From: Chitinophaga pinensis DSM 2588
GTDB taxonomy: Bacteria; Bacteroidota; Bacteroidia; Chitinophagales; Chitinophagaceae
Assembly: GCF_000024005.1 (NCBI RefSeq)
Contig: NC_013132.1
Span: 6,132,001 to 6,196,000, forward strand
Direction: 5' to 3'
DNA length: 64,000 nucleotides
In this document: positions 36,491 through 45,588 of the stretch, one piece after another
Layout of the letters: every line of letters starts with the position of its first letter
Position numbering within the stretch: position 1 is the first letter of the stretch
Notes under the pieces: generated by a model
Told to the model about the DNA's origin: nothing
The model's input: the letters and a program-made list of their open reading frames with translations, nothing else
The model's database searches: none
Position numbers and translations under genes: made by a program

Positions 36491-37771
36491 TTAACGATCT
36501 GACTTCTTTGGAAACAATAAAGTAATAACATGCAAGCCATCTCTGTGGCTGTATATGGCATGCAGTCCATATTGATTCGCAATAGCTTTTACAATAGCCA
36601 AACCTAATCCGGTTGATTGCTTATTAGCTGAATTTTTATAGAAACGATCAAAAACTCTTTTTACGTCCAGTGGTTCCGCTGCGCCGGTATTCGAAATTTC
36701 CAGTCTGTCTGCATAAGTAGCCACAATCACATTTCCCTGTTCTACATTATGCACTATCGCATTTTTCAGGAGATTGACAATCAATATGCCGGCAAGATCT
36801 TCATTCATAGAAAGCAGCAGTGAAGGATTATTTTCTACAAACCGGATAGTAACGCCCTTATGCCCTGCCAGATCTTCAAACTCATGTATCAGAGAAGCGA
36901 TCAGTTTGTTGAAATTCACCGCCGTAGTATCTAAATACTGGTTATTTTCTATCCTGGTTAATAACAACAATGTCTTATTCAAACGGGAAAGTCGCTCCAA
37001 TCCTTTCATCACCTGTGTAACAGCCGTCGCTCCTTCAGGAGAAAGCGGTTCATTTTCCAGCAGTAATTCCAACCTGTTTAAGCTAATCGCCAGTGGCGTC
37101 TGTAATTCATGCGATGCATTTTCAACGAACTGCCGCTGCCCGGAGAACGCATCTTCCGCCCTTGCTACCAGTGATTGAATGGTCTCATTCAGGGATGCAA
37201 ATTCAGCAATCTTTGTGGGTGTAGTAGCAATGCGGGTATTCTTCCCTAACTGGAATTTTTCTATCTGCCGGATAACCGCATAAAATGGCCGCCAGAGTTT
37301 CCTTAGTAATAAATTATTGATAAACAACACACTCAGTAACAAGGCCAGATACAAGAGGATAATACCATAAAGGATATTCTTAACCAGGGTATCTTCTTCT
37401 AAGGTTGAAGTGGTGACTTCAAGTGTATAATAACGTCCGTTCAATTCAAAAGCGGAGCCTAATCTGCGGGCTGCGATCTTTTCTCCATCCTGTTCAATTG
37501 TATTGTCTTCATATCGGTCACGGACCTGTAAGGCATCTTCTTCACCAATTTCCTGTACATGAAAGAAGTTACCAGCTACAGATAAGCGTGTCAATACGGA
37601 TGTGTCCTTCTGCGCAGCTTCTATAAAATCCAGTTTATAATTACTGAGATTCCTGTCCAGGCTCTCTCCTATCTGCTGCCTGATATGCAGATAAAACAGT
37701 ACGCCCCACAAGACAATGATAGAAAGCAGGGCTATTGCGAGATATTTTAATGTATAATTGTGCAGTTTCAT
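36491..37771 (-). CDS. Membrane sensor histidine kinase
   Basis: 426 residues. Two transmembrane helices (about 10-32 and 135-158) flank a periplasmic domain of about 100 residues. The cytoplasmic part has the H-box NASHELQTPLAISLNR and an ATPase domain with NLLKNAIVHN (N box) and STGLGLAIVKAIANQYG (G2 box). It phosphorylates the response regulator encoded just upstream, whose stop overlaps its start by 4 bp (ATGA). The signal is unknown; linkage to an outer-membrane protein and a PepSY-like protein suggests an envelope cue. Confidence 0.92.
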   Translation of the reverse strand: MKLHNYTLKYLAIALLSIIVLWGVLFYLHIRQQIGESLDRNLSNYKLDFIEAAQKDTSVLTRLSVAGNFFHVQEIGEEDALQVRDRYEDNTIEQDGEKIAARRLGSAFELNGRYYTLEVTTSTLEEDTLVKNILYGIILLYLALLLSVLFINNLLLRKLWRPFYAVIRQIEKFQLGKNTRIATTPTKIAEFASLNETIQSLVARAEDAFSGQRQFVENASHELQTPLAISLNRLELLLENEPLSPEGATAVTQVMKGLERLSRLNKTLLLLTRIENNQYLDTTAVNFNKLIASLIHEFEDLAGHKGVTIRFVENNPSLLLSMNEDLAGILIVNLLKNAIVHNVEQGNVIVATYADRLEISNTGAAEPLDVKRVFDRFYKNSANKQSTGLGLAIVKAIANQYGLHAIYSHRDGLHVITLLFPKKSDR

Positions 37772-38442
37772 GCTTCCAGCTTATAACCCATCCCATACAT
37801 CGCACTGATCTTCACTTCAGCGCCACTGTCCTTTAGTTTCTTCCGTAAGTTTTTAATCTGGGAATAGAGAAATTCAAAATCATCTGCATCGTCCATATAA
37901 TCTCCCCAGACTTTCTCTGCAAGGGAAGATTTGCTGATCAGGCGATTCCTGTTCGCCATCAGATAGACCAGGATATCAAACTCTTTTCGGTTCAAAGCCA
38001 CCGGCACATCATTCACAGCGGCCATAAACTCGTTAAGATCAACCTTTATATTTGCACATTCAAGGATATTCTTTCCCTCAAATGTCTTTCTGCGCAGTAC
38101 CGACTTAACACGTGCATTCAGCTCTGCTATATGGAAAGGTTTGGTCAGATAATCGTCCGCCCCGAGGTTCAATCCCCTGATCTTATCATCTACAGAATCC
38201 TTTGCTGATATGATGATCACATTTTCGGATTTACCGATATGCTTGAGGTGTTCCAGTATCTGCAGTCCATCACCTCCCGGCAACATGATATCCAGCAACA
38301 CACAGTCATAGTCGTAAAAACTGATCTTTTTCAGCCCCTCCTGGAAGGTATCCGCTGTTTCTACCAGGAATCCCTCCTTTGCAAGCGACTCTTTCACGAC
38401 TTCCTGCAAATCCGTTTCATCTTCTATCAGCAGTATATTCAT
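37768..38442 (-). CDS. OmpR/PhoB-family response regulator
   Basis: About 224 residues from the ATG at 38442 (MNILLIEDETDLQEVV). The receiver domain shows the acidic pair (EDE), the phosphoacceptor Asp in DCVLLDIMLPGGDG, Thr/Ser near IISAKD and Lys in YLTKPFHIAEL. The C-terminal winged helix includes LNRKEFDILVYLMANRNRLI and NLRKKLKDSGAEVKISAMYG. The frame is open to 38547, but the upstream residues do not belong to the receiver fold. It is co-transcribed with the histidine kinase downstream. Confidence 0.93.
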   Translation of the reverse strand: MNILLIEDETDLQEVVKESLAKEGFLVETADTFQEGLKKISFYDYDCVLLDIMLPGGDGLQILEHLKHIGKSENVIIISAKDSVDDKIRGLNLGADDYLTKPFHIAELNARVKSVLRRKTFEGKNILECANIKVDLNEFMAAVNDVPVALNRKEFDILVYLMANRNRLISKSSLAEKVWGDYMDDADDFEFLYSQIKNLRKKLKDSGAEVKISAMYGMGYKLEA

Positions 38443-38567
38443 TACCCGGCAACGTTTTAGTCTTTGTCTATTGATGAATAAAATAGTCCAGGCTGCAAAG
38501 TTCAGGCCCAAATCCGGAAAGAAACTGGAATTTGTAGCCGTAAGCACCTGGAAGACAAAACGAATGA

Positions 38568-39854
38568 CTACTTTATAGCATTGATCAACGCTTCTGATAT
38601 CTTGAAGATATGGTCAAGGGCCACTGCTGCAAAGCCCACCAGAAGCACACTTGTCAATTTCAGACTAAAAGCCTTCACCAGTCGCTTATCCTTGATATTC
38701 TTCCATACTATTGGAAAGTCTACCAATGCGCTGGCCATCGATGATAGTATTGCAGTACTACCGGCCAATGCAGGCGAGATCTGTCCATGGGAAGCCATGG
38801 TAGCTGCAGCAGCGGTGGTACTTGCACTGCTGACTAGTCCTCCCAGAAAGCCGGTGGCCAGTAAGCCACCTTCCCCCAACATACGGGTCAGCAATGTACC
38901 GCCTATCTGAATCATTAAAAACAATAAGCCAAAGGATAGAATTTTCTTTACAGATATAGGTGAAGTTAGCTGCAGCTCCTGCTCCACTTCGCCATAAGCG
39001 GCTTCCTGTTGTAAATCGCGCCAGATCCAGAAACCAGCTACACAGGACATGGCCAGCAGTGGAAGTAAAGTTGCTGTCAGGGACAACGGAACAAAGATGG
39101 CTGCCAGTATCATATTTCTTGTAAACATGGAAATATTGATGATACTCGACAAAATCGTAATTCTTGAGGGTGTACCTGATTCTTCCACCCGCGTAGTCAT
39201 CTCCGCTATCGTAGCAGTGCTGTTGACCAGTCCTCCGAAAACGGCGCCAAGATACAGCCCCTTTGAACTAAATAATTTCAGGAAAATATAGTTGAGAAAG
39301 CCGATACCGGCAATCGCTATGATACTGACCCAGGCATCACTTAAATTAACAATCTCCCAGCGGTCAATATAGCGGTCGGGCAACAACGGATATATAACAA
39401 AACCAATCAATCCAAGCAGGATCGCACTTCTTATTTCTGAAGGTTCCAGTCCGCCGGCAAACTTCCTTAATTCCGACTTCCAGGCCAGCAACATGGTGAT
39501 CACAATAGCTGCTGCCACCGGTGTAAATATATGCCCTCTGCCGATCAGCACTCCCAATATATAGCAGGCTATCAGCGCAGCAGAGGTAGTCATCTCCGAG
39601 CTTCTGTCTGTCAGAAAGCTCTTTAGATTCGATATAATGATCAGCAGGCATACGGCAGCAAGTCCTGCCACAACGAGGCTTGTATCTATCTGCATACATA
39701 ACATGCCTGTCAGTGAAACGATAGAAAACGTCCGGATGCCTGCCTCTTTATGCGACCAGTTTCTCTCCAGGCCAATTAACATACCTATACCCACGGCGAC
39801 CGCAATTTTCATTGCAATGGATAAAACATCAAAATGCTCTACTTGATCATTCAA
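38568..39854 (-). CDS. MgtC/DUF4010 family integral membrane protein
   Basis: 428 residues with about 12 transmembrane helices. The N-terminus AVGIGMLIGLERNWSHKEAGIRTF is the MgtC/SapB motif (GLER, with R and T-F). The C-terminal half matches DUF4010, with FGGLVNSTATIAEM and FLGGLVSSASTTAAAATMAS as two related signature segments. The family is predicted to act in ion or metabolite transport across the inner membrane, without firm proof. It is transcribed alone and ends near the response regulator start. Confidence 0.9.
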   Translation of the reverse strand: MNDQVEHFDVLSIAMKIAVAVGIGMLIGLERNWSHKEAGIRTFSIVSLTGMLCMQIDTSLVVAGLAAVCLLIIISNLKSFLTDRSSEMTTSAALIACYILGVLIGRGHIFTPVAAAIVITMLLAWKSELRKFAGGLEPSEIRSAILLGLIGFVIYPLLPDRYIDRWEIVNLSDAWVSIIAIAGIGFLNYIFLKLFSSKGLYLGAVFGGLVNSTATIAEMTTRVEESGTPSRITILSSIINISMFTRNMILAAIFVPLSLTATLLPLLAMSCVAGFWIWRDLQQEAAYGEVEQELQLTSPISVKKILSFGLLFLMIQIGGTLLTRMLGEGGLLATGFLGGLVSSASTTAAAATMASHGQISPALAGSTAILSSMASALVDFPIVWKNIKDKRLVKAFSLKLTSVLLVGFAAVALDHIFKISEALINAIK

Positions 39855-39894
39855 CGCTGCTCCTATTTAAGTTAACAATATATTTTAAGCCATC

Positions 39895-42099
39895 CTAGTC
39901 CATCGCCCTCCGCCAATGCGCCTGTACCGCCCTTATCTCCGCCCAGGTAACATCCTCTCCTAACCGTGCTTTAATCGGCCCTGAAGCAGTCACGCCCAGT
40001 TCCTTTACAAGCGGCAATATCATAGCCAGTTTTTTATCCCCTACAAAGCGATTGACCTGTAGCTCGTCATTAGCCACACAATCCGCAAGATGACTCTCTA
40101 CTGTACTCATTGCCAGACCACGTTCCGCTGAAATCTCCGCCAGTGTTTTACCTGCGAGATACAATTCCAGGGTACCTCTCCGGCTACCACCGGCCTCACG
40201 TTTCTTTCCTGCTTTCTCCTTTGCTTTTTCCTCATTGGCCGGCGCACGCAATGTTCCGTAATCAGGAAGTCCTTCATTAAATTTCAGGTTCCCATAACTC
40301 GCGTCTGCAAAAAGCTGCAATCTGTTCCACAGAAAATGTTCCAGGCCAGACAATTGCAGTACATATTTTTTCACCTTGGCAATACCCTTCACGAGGTCTC
40401 TTTCTCTTCTGATCGGCTGTATAAAGCCTTCGTATATCTCATTGGTAAAGTAGGCCACGGCCTTCCCCACACGTTCTTTCAGCACGGATGTATTGCCATT
40501 CTGCAACACGTCTTTCAGCAAGGGATCCAGCTGTTGACGGAATTTCAGTCCCACTTCATGTAGCTGAGCGCCCCGTTGCTGCATACTCCGGCTCAGTGTC
40601 ACCGCACTTTCCATACCATTCATTTTCTTGTCTCGCAGCCAGGCAGCATGTTGTTGCAGTTCTGTCAGGATCTTTTCTGCGCCGAATAACTTCAGGAGCT
40701 GTTCTGCCCAGAAAACCATTTTTTCCCCATCCAGCAGCAATTCCAGTTCATCTTCCTTATGAAAACCGGAGGAGAACTCCTGTACCTGCTGATCCGTACG
40801 GATTGCACCGGGGTGAATACGCGAGTGTAATACCAGTCCATCCAGGGATGTACAACGACTCAATGCCACATAGACCTGCCCGGGAGCAAATGCGTTCCCT
40901 GCATCGATAATGGCTTTTTCAAAGGTCAGACCCTGACTTTTATGAATTGTAATCGCCCAGGCCAGCCGGATAGGATACTGTTTAAAACTGCCGAGTTCTT
41001 CCTCGTCTACCGTTTCGTCTGTCTTATTCCAGGAGTAGCGGATATTGCGCCAGGTCTCCTTTTCTAGGACCAACGTGTCGTCTCCTCCTGCCAGTTTCAC
41101 GACCACTTTATCATCCGGCAGGATATCGGTCACAGTGCCTAGTTTACCGTTAAAATACCGGCGGGGCTCTGCTACGTCATTTTTGATGAACATTACCTGT
41201 GCGCCCAGTTTGATGCGCAGGTCCATATCAGTCGGCAAGGCTTTATCACTAAAATCTCCGCTGATTTCTCCGGTGAATGTATGCATCTGTCCGGGCATGG
41301 CTGCCAGACGGGCATTATTGATCTCGTCTGCCCGGCGGTTGTGGGTTGTCAGTACGATATACTGCTCGTCATCGCCGGTAAAATGAGGCAGATAACGCTG
41401 ATTCAGTATTTCCAGGTCATCCCAGTCCAATGTGCTGTTACGCACACCATTAAGCAGATTGATGAAAGTGGCTTCATTCTGCCGGTAGATCTTGTTCAGT
41501 TCGATAAACAATGGCGCGGACTGCCGCATAACCCTGGCATGAAAGAAGAATACACTCTCATAATAATCTTTCAGGAACTGCCACTGATCATCCGGCATTA
41601 CCGGCGGCAGCTGATAAAGATCCCCGATGTACAGTACCTGCACACCTCCGAAAGGAAGCAGTGGTTGTCCGCGGAAATGCCGGAGAATCGCATCAATAGC
41701 GTCCAGTGTATCTGCACGCACCATGCTGACCTCGTCTATAATCAGCAGCTCCATCTCTCGCAGGAGCTCTTTTTTATCATGGTTAAATCGGATGTTACGG
41801 AAAAGCGCATGTGTATCAGTCACCCCGTTATTCACCCCAAAAAGGTGTGCATTCGCGGGCACATAAGGACCAAATGGCAACTGGAAAAATGAGTGCATGG
41901 TCACACCTCCTGCATTGATCGCTGCTACGCCGGTAGGCGCTACTACTACTGTATTTTTCGCGGTATGCTCCCGGATGTATTTCAGGAAGGTTGTTTTACC
42001 TGTTCCGGCTTTACCGGTCAGAAATATGTGGCGGTTGGTATGATTGATAAAGTCTGCCGCCAGATGAAACATCGTATTTGTAGTATCCGGTTGTGGCAT
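39895..42099 (-). CDS. PIF1-like AAA helicase with C-terminal helix-turn-helix domain
   Basis: 734 residues. Walker A is GKAGTGKTTFLKYI (about 26-39); Walker B is LLIIDEVSMV (about 112-121). Further helicase motifs include QLPPV, LTTHNRRADEIN and the C-terminal AITIHKSQGLTFEKA with VYVALSRCTS, as in PIF1/RecD-type superfamily 1B helicases. The last 100 residues carry a helix-turn-helix (LAGKTLAEISAERGLAMSTV). It should unwind DNA 5' to 3' and may act on G-quadruplexes or stalled forks. Such PIF1-HTH proteins are common in Bacteroidota. It is not clearly part of an operon. Confidence 0.93.
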   Translation of the reverse strand: MPQPDTTNTMFHLAADFINHTNRHIFLTGKAGTGKTTFLKYIREHTAKNTVVVAPTGVAAINAGGVTMHSFFQLPFGPYVPANAHLFGVNNGVTDTHALFRNIRFNHDKKELLREMELLIIDEVSMVRADTLDAIDAILRHFRGQPLLPFGGVQVLYIGDLYQLPPVMPDDQWQFLKDYYESVFFFHARVMRQSAPLFIELNKIYRQNEATFINLLNGVRNSTLDWDDLEILNQRYLPHFTGDDEQYIVLTTHNRRADEINNARLAAMPGQMHTFTGEISGDFSDKALPTDMDLRIKLGAQVMFIKNDVAEPRRYFNGKLGTVTDILPDDKVVVKLAGGDDTLVLEKETWRNIRYSWNKTDETVDEEELGSFKQYPIRLAWAITIHKSQGLTFEKAIIDAGNAFAPGQVYVALSRCTSLDGLVLHSRIHPGAIRTDQQVQEFSSGFHKEDELELLLDGEKMVFWAEQLLKLFGAEKILTELQQHAAWLRDKKMNGMESAVTLSRSMQQRGAQLHEVGLKFRQQLDPLLKDVLQNGNTSVLKERVGKAVAYFTNEIYEGFIQPIRRERDLVKGIAKVKKYVLQLSGLEHFLWNRLQLFADASYGNLKFNEGLPDYGTLRAPANEEKAKEKAGKKREAGGSRRGTLELYLAGKTLAEISAERGLAMSTVESHLADCVANDELQVNRFVGDKKLAMILPLVKELGVTASGPIKARLGEDVTWAEIRAVQAHWRRAMD

Positions 42100-42150
42100 C
42101 TGAAATTTGTAAGATTAAAAAAGCTAAGCGACAAAAATAAGTAAAATTCT

Positions 42151-43044
42151 CTATGGACGACTAATCGTCACTGTCCACTCCGGACCACTCTTTACCTGGT
42201 GACGGGTCGCGAAATCGCCCATATTCACTGCAAATGACACATTTAGCAGACTATTGAGGTATAAAAGTTCTTTGCCCTCAGGTACAGCGGCGAAGGTATT
42301 GGCCAGGGGCATTATACCGCTATAAACCTGTTCATTTCCTTTATAGATCATAATCTTCAGCTGCTCACCCGGTTTTACCTGCATTTTTGCGAAAGTCTGC
42401 TGGTCTATATTTGTCCATATATTTCCATACTGTACATCCAGCACAGGGATATTTCCCTTTACTGTACCATCAGCATACACCGGCTGCTGGAAAGGGATCC
42501 TCACGACTGAGTCTGCCAGTTTAGGTCCTACCTGCTCAAAAGTAATCTTCCCGGCGGCCAGTTTGCCTGCTGTAAAAGCATAGACATCCCTGCCATGAAA
42601 AGTATAAGAAGCGCCCGAGTTTTTCCTTCGGTTTACCGCCTCGTCAATCTGCCGGATCTCCGCGATTCCCAGCTGTTTCGCCACCAGGGTCAGCGTACCA
42701 TTGTCAGGGGTGACAAAGAAGTGCCCGGTTTTCGTCTTCAACACAACAGAGCGTCTGTCTGAGCCCACTCCCGGATCCACTACCGATACGAATACCGTTC
42801 CTGAAGGCCAGTAGGGAGCGGTCTGTTGCAAACGATAGGCAGCCTCCCAGATATTATAGGCAGGTATTTCATGTGTGAGATCGAACATTGGAATATCGGG
42901 TGACAAACTATACACCACTCCTTTCATTTCGGCTACAGCCCCGTCCTTCAGTCCGAAGTCCGTCTGGAAGACCAATGCGCGCTTTTGTGCAAAGCAGGAG
43001 CAGCATATAATCATCAAACAATGGAAAATAAATGTATGTTTCAT
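42151..43044 (-). CDS. Exported SAM hydroxide adenosyltransferase (SAM hydrolase) family protein
   Basis: 297 residues. An N-terminal signal peptide (MKHTFIFHCLMIICCSCFAQ) precedes the catalytic domain. The motifs LVFQTDFGLKDGAVAEMKGV, FDLTHEIPAYN, VVDPGVGSDRRSV and FVTPDNGTLTL are those of the DUF62/fluorinase-like family, which hydrolyses SAM to adenosine and methionine. Export of such an enzyme is odd because SAM is cytoplasmic; related Bacteroidota proteins may act on another nucleoside. The gene is divergent from the Cys-rich copper-binding gene. Confidence 0.9.
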   Translation of the reverse strand: MKHTFIFHCLMIICCSCFAQKRALVFQTDFGLKDGAVAEMKGVVYSLSPDIPMFDLTHEIPAYNIWEAAYRLQQTAPYWPSGTVFVSVVDPGVGSDRRSVVLKTKTGHFFVTPDNGTLTLVAKQLGIAEIRQIDEAVNRRKNSGASYTFHGRDVYAFTAGKLAAGKITFEQVGPKLADSVVRIPFQQPVYADGTVKGNIPVLDVQYGNIWTNIDQQTFAKMQVKPGEQLKIMIYKGNEQVYSGIMPLANTFAAVPEGKELLYLNSLLNVSFAVNMGDFATRHQVKSGPEWTVTISRP

Positions 43045-43166
43045 CGGCGCAAATTAGCAAATTCTGCCACAATATTGGCTGAGCATGGCAACTCAGATTT
43101 GTATGGTATTTGAAGTGATTATAAAAGAACGTTTTAGATTTTCTTCACCACCAATAAATACCCAAA

Positions 43167-43505
43167 ATGAAAAACGGTTATCACTTTTACAGAGACTGTA
43201 TCGAAATTTGCCTCCGCTGTGCGGCTATCTGCAATCACTGCGCCTCCTCGTGTACAGAGGAAAAGGACGTCACCATGATGGCCCGTTGTATCCAGCTGGA
43301 TATGGAATGCGCCACCGTTTGTTACGCTACCGCACAATTAATGAGCCTGGGCAGCACAAATGCTATACAAATTTGTTCAATTTGTGCCGATATTTGTGAA
43401 GCATGCGCCGCAGAATGCAGTCAGCATAGCAACAAACATTGCCAGGAATGTGCGGAAAGCTGTAAACAATGCGCCGACGCATGCAGAAAATTGCTAGTAT
43501 CCTAA
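43167..43505 (+). CDS. Cys-rich four-helix-bundle copper-binding protein (Csp/DUF326 type)
   Basis: 112 residues, 19 of them cysteines spaced as C-x3-C-x2-C along helices (Cys 11, 15, 18, 22, 25, 29, 41, 48, 52, 70, 73, 77, 80, 84, 92, 95, 99, 102 and 106). This is the arrangement of Csp proteins, four-helix bundles that store many Cu(I) ions in their core. No signal peptide is present, so it is probably cytosolic (Csp3-like). It is unlinked to the copA/copZ operon at 54956-58073. Its stop codon overlaps the next gene in TAATG, which suggests translational coupling. Confidence 0.9.
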   Translation: MKNGYHFYRDCIEICLRCAAICNHCASSCTEEKDVTMMARCIQLDMECATVCYATAQLMSLGSTNAIQICSICADICEACAAECSQHSNKHCQECAESCKQCADACRKLLVS

Positions 43506-44053
43506 TGGACCAACTTTCCCAGATCAAAGCCTTCGCCGGACAAGCACACGGCAGCCAACGGCGCAAATTTGCCGACGAACCGTATATTAACCATCCCGTA
43601 AGGGTGATGGAAATATGCGGGAAATATACTTCAGATCTTCCGGTATTGTCAGCAGCGCTGTTGCATGACGTACTGGAAGATACTGCTGTTACCACAGAAG
43701 AGTTATCAGCATGGCTGTACAAGACCTTGTCTTCCGCAGACGCTGACCGTACGCTCAAACTGACCGTAGAGCTGACAGATATTTACGTTAAGAAAGATTA
43801 TCCGCACTGGAACAGGCGCAAACGCAAACAAATGGAAGCAACGCGGCTCAGCCAGATCAGTGCAGCCGGTCAGACGATCAAGTATGCTGATATTGTCGAC
43901 AATGCCAACGACATTACCACCGCCGATACTGATTTCATTTCAACCTTTCTGCATGAATGTCGTCAACTGCTGAAAGTAATGGAAAAAGGAAACCCTGCAC
44001 TACGCCAACAGGCAATGGATATCGTCAACAAACATTTGTCTGCAGTCAAATAA
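43505..44053 (+). CDS. Small (p)ppGpp hydrolase-like HD protein
   Basis: 182 residues from the ATG at 43505, inside the TAATG overlap with the copper-binding gene; the frame is open upstream, but a longer start would sit within that gene. The HD domain shows KFADEPYINHPVRV, LLHDVLEDTAVT (the HD..ED metal motif) and KYADIVDNANDIT. This matches the hydrolase half of RelA/SpoT proteins, as in stand-alone small alarmone hydrolases. There is no synthetase domain. It would lower (p)ppGpp or hydrolyse a related nucleotide. Its last 11 codons are part of the first unit of a 75-bp tandem repeat. Confidence 0.85.
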   Translation: MDQLSQIKAFAGQAHGSQRRKFADEPYINHPVRVMEICGKYTSDLPVLSAALLHDVLEDTAVTTEELSAWLYKTLSSADADRTLKLTVELTDIYVKKDYPHWNRRKRKQMEATRLSQISAAGQTIKYADIVDNANDITTADTDFISTFLHECRQLLKVMEKGNPALRQQAMDIVNKHLSAVK

Positions 44054-44342
44054 CAGCGTGTAGCTAAGATTGCCTTACAGGTATCTCAAATAGATATCGT
44101 CAACAAACATCTGTCTACAGCCAAATAACATCGTACAGCTAAGATAACCTTCTAGGTATCTCAAATAGATATTGTCAACAAACATCTGTCTGCAGCCATA
44201 TAACACTGTATAGCTAAGATAACCTTACAGGTATCTCAAATGAATATCTTCAACAAAAATCTGTCTACAGCAAAATAACATCGTATAGCTAAGATTGCCC
44301 TGCAGATATCTCAAATGGCCATCATCAATACTTTGCTTTCCT
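44018..44342. repeat. 75-bp tandem repeat (minisatellite), about 4.3 copies
   Basis: Units start at 44018, 44093, 44168 and 44243 at exact 75-bp spacing, with a degenerate fifth start at 44318. Each contains a GATATCGTCAACAAACAT-like start, an ATAACA...GCTAAGAT middle and a CAGGTATCTCAAAT end. The first unit includes the end and stop codon of the HD gene, and 75 bp is 25 codons, so the in-frame stop recurs. The array fills the space between the convergent ends of the HD gene and the macB-like gene (44362). It explains the otherwise gene-free stretch 44054-44361. Confidence 0.92.
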
Positions 44343-44361
44343 CAATAGCTAATCAACACCG

Positions 44362-45588
44362 TTATTCATATCGCAAAGCCTCTATCGGATCCAGCCGGGA
44401 GGCTTTTTGCGCAGGATAATAGCCGAAGAAGACGCCTGTCAATGCACACACCATAAAAGACAGTATAATCGACGATTCAGATACCAGCGTCGGCCAATGT
44501 AAAAAAAACGTGATCAGCCAGGCAGAAGTGATGCCTAACACAACACCTATCAGACCACCGGTGATACTGATCATGATGGCCTCTATCAGGAACTGCATCA
44601 GTATATCTATCCCTCTTGCACCGATAGACATACGCAGGCCGATTTCCCGCGTACGCTCTGTTACGGACACATACATGATATTCATGATACCGATCCCTCC
44701 AATAACCAGGGATATACCCGCAATGGCAGTTAACAGAATCGTCAGCAGGTTACTGGTAGAACTCAACGTATTGATTAACTCAGCCATAGTCCTCACCTGG
44801 AAGTCATTTTCATCCGCATCTCTCAGACGGTGGGATTTCCGCAGGATAGTCTCAATTTCCTTTGTGGCGGCATCTGTCGCCGCCTCGCTGACCGCAGAGA
44901 CATAAAGCGTCCTGAAATAGATGGTAGCCAGGATACGTTTCTGCACCGTCGTATACGGTGCTAATATCACATCATCCTGGTCCTGCCCGAAAGAACTCTG
45001 TCCTTTGGCGGCCAGTATTCCGATCACCTGGAATGGAATATTATTGAAGCGGATGATCTTCCCTACGGGGTTATCTCCATTAGGGAACAGATTACTGACA
45101 ACAGTTTGCCCCAGCAGACAAACCTTTGCAGACGCTCTCACATCTTCATCCGTAAATGGCACGCCATCCTGGAGACTCCATTTCCTGATATCCAGATATC
45201 CCGGCGCTACGCCCTGTATACTGGTCGGCCAGTTAAAGGCCCCGTTGATGGATTGTCCGCTGGAATTGGCGGCCGGTGAAATCGCACTGATATTAAGTGC
45301 CTGTTTCTGAATCGCTTTTACATCTTCTATGGTTAACGTCTGTACGCTCGCTCCTTCCAGTCTGGCGCCCCCTGTCACATTACTGGCCGGCAGTATGGTG
45401 ATCATATTGGACCCCATACTGGACAGTTGTGACTGTATACTTTCCTTTGAGCCTTGTCCGATAGCCACCATTGCAATCACCGCTGCCACACCGATAATAA
45501 TACCGAGCATGGTCAGAAAGGCCCGCAGTTTATTCCGCTGCAAAGCTTTCAAAGCAATCCTTATCAGGTTAAGAATATTCATAATCAA
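44362..45588 (-). CDS. MacB/FtsX-type ABC transporter permease
   Basis: 408 residues, a single FtsX-like permease with four transmembrane helices: the first near residues 20-45 (TMLGIIIGVAAVIAMVAIG) and three in the C-terminal third (ITGGLIGVVLGITSAWLITF). The periplasmic domain of about 200 residues includes SVQTLTIEDVKAIQ and the MacB-core SMGSNMITILP. It matches the permease half of MacB-type tripartite efflux systems, here encoded apart from its ATPase. It overlaps the ATPase gene by 4 bp (ATGA). Substrates may be peptides, lipids or antibiotics. Confidence 0.92.
   Translation of the reverse strand: MIMNILNLIRIALKALQRNKLRAFLTMLGIIIGVAAVIAMVAIGQGSKESIQSQLSSMGSNMITILPASNVTGGARLEGASVQTLTIEDVKAIQKQALNISAISPAANSSGQSINGAFNWPTSIQGVAPGYLDIRKWSLQDGVPFTDEDVRASAKVCLLGQTVVSNLFPNGDNPVGKIIRFNNIPFQVIGILAAKGQSSFGQDQDDVILAPYTTVQKRILATIYFRTLYVSAVSEAATDAATKEIETILRKSHRLRDADENDFQVRTMAELINTLSSTSNLLTILLTAIAGISLVIGGIGIMNIMYVSVTERTREIGLRMSIGARGIDILMQFLIEAIMISITGGLIGVVLGITSAWLITFFLHWPTLVSESSIILSFMVCALTGVFFGYYPAQKASRLDPIEALRYE

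Noticed and set aside
44018..44342. Repeat array considered as a CRISPR
   Set aside because: Units are contiguous 75-bp tandem copies without unique spacers; the repeats include the end of a coding gene.
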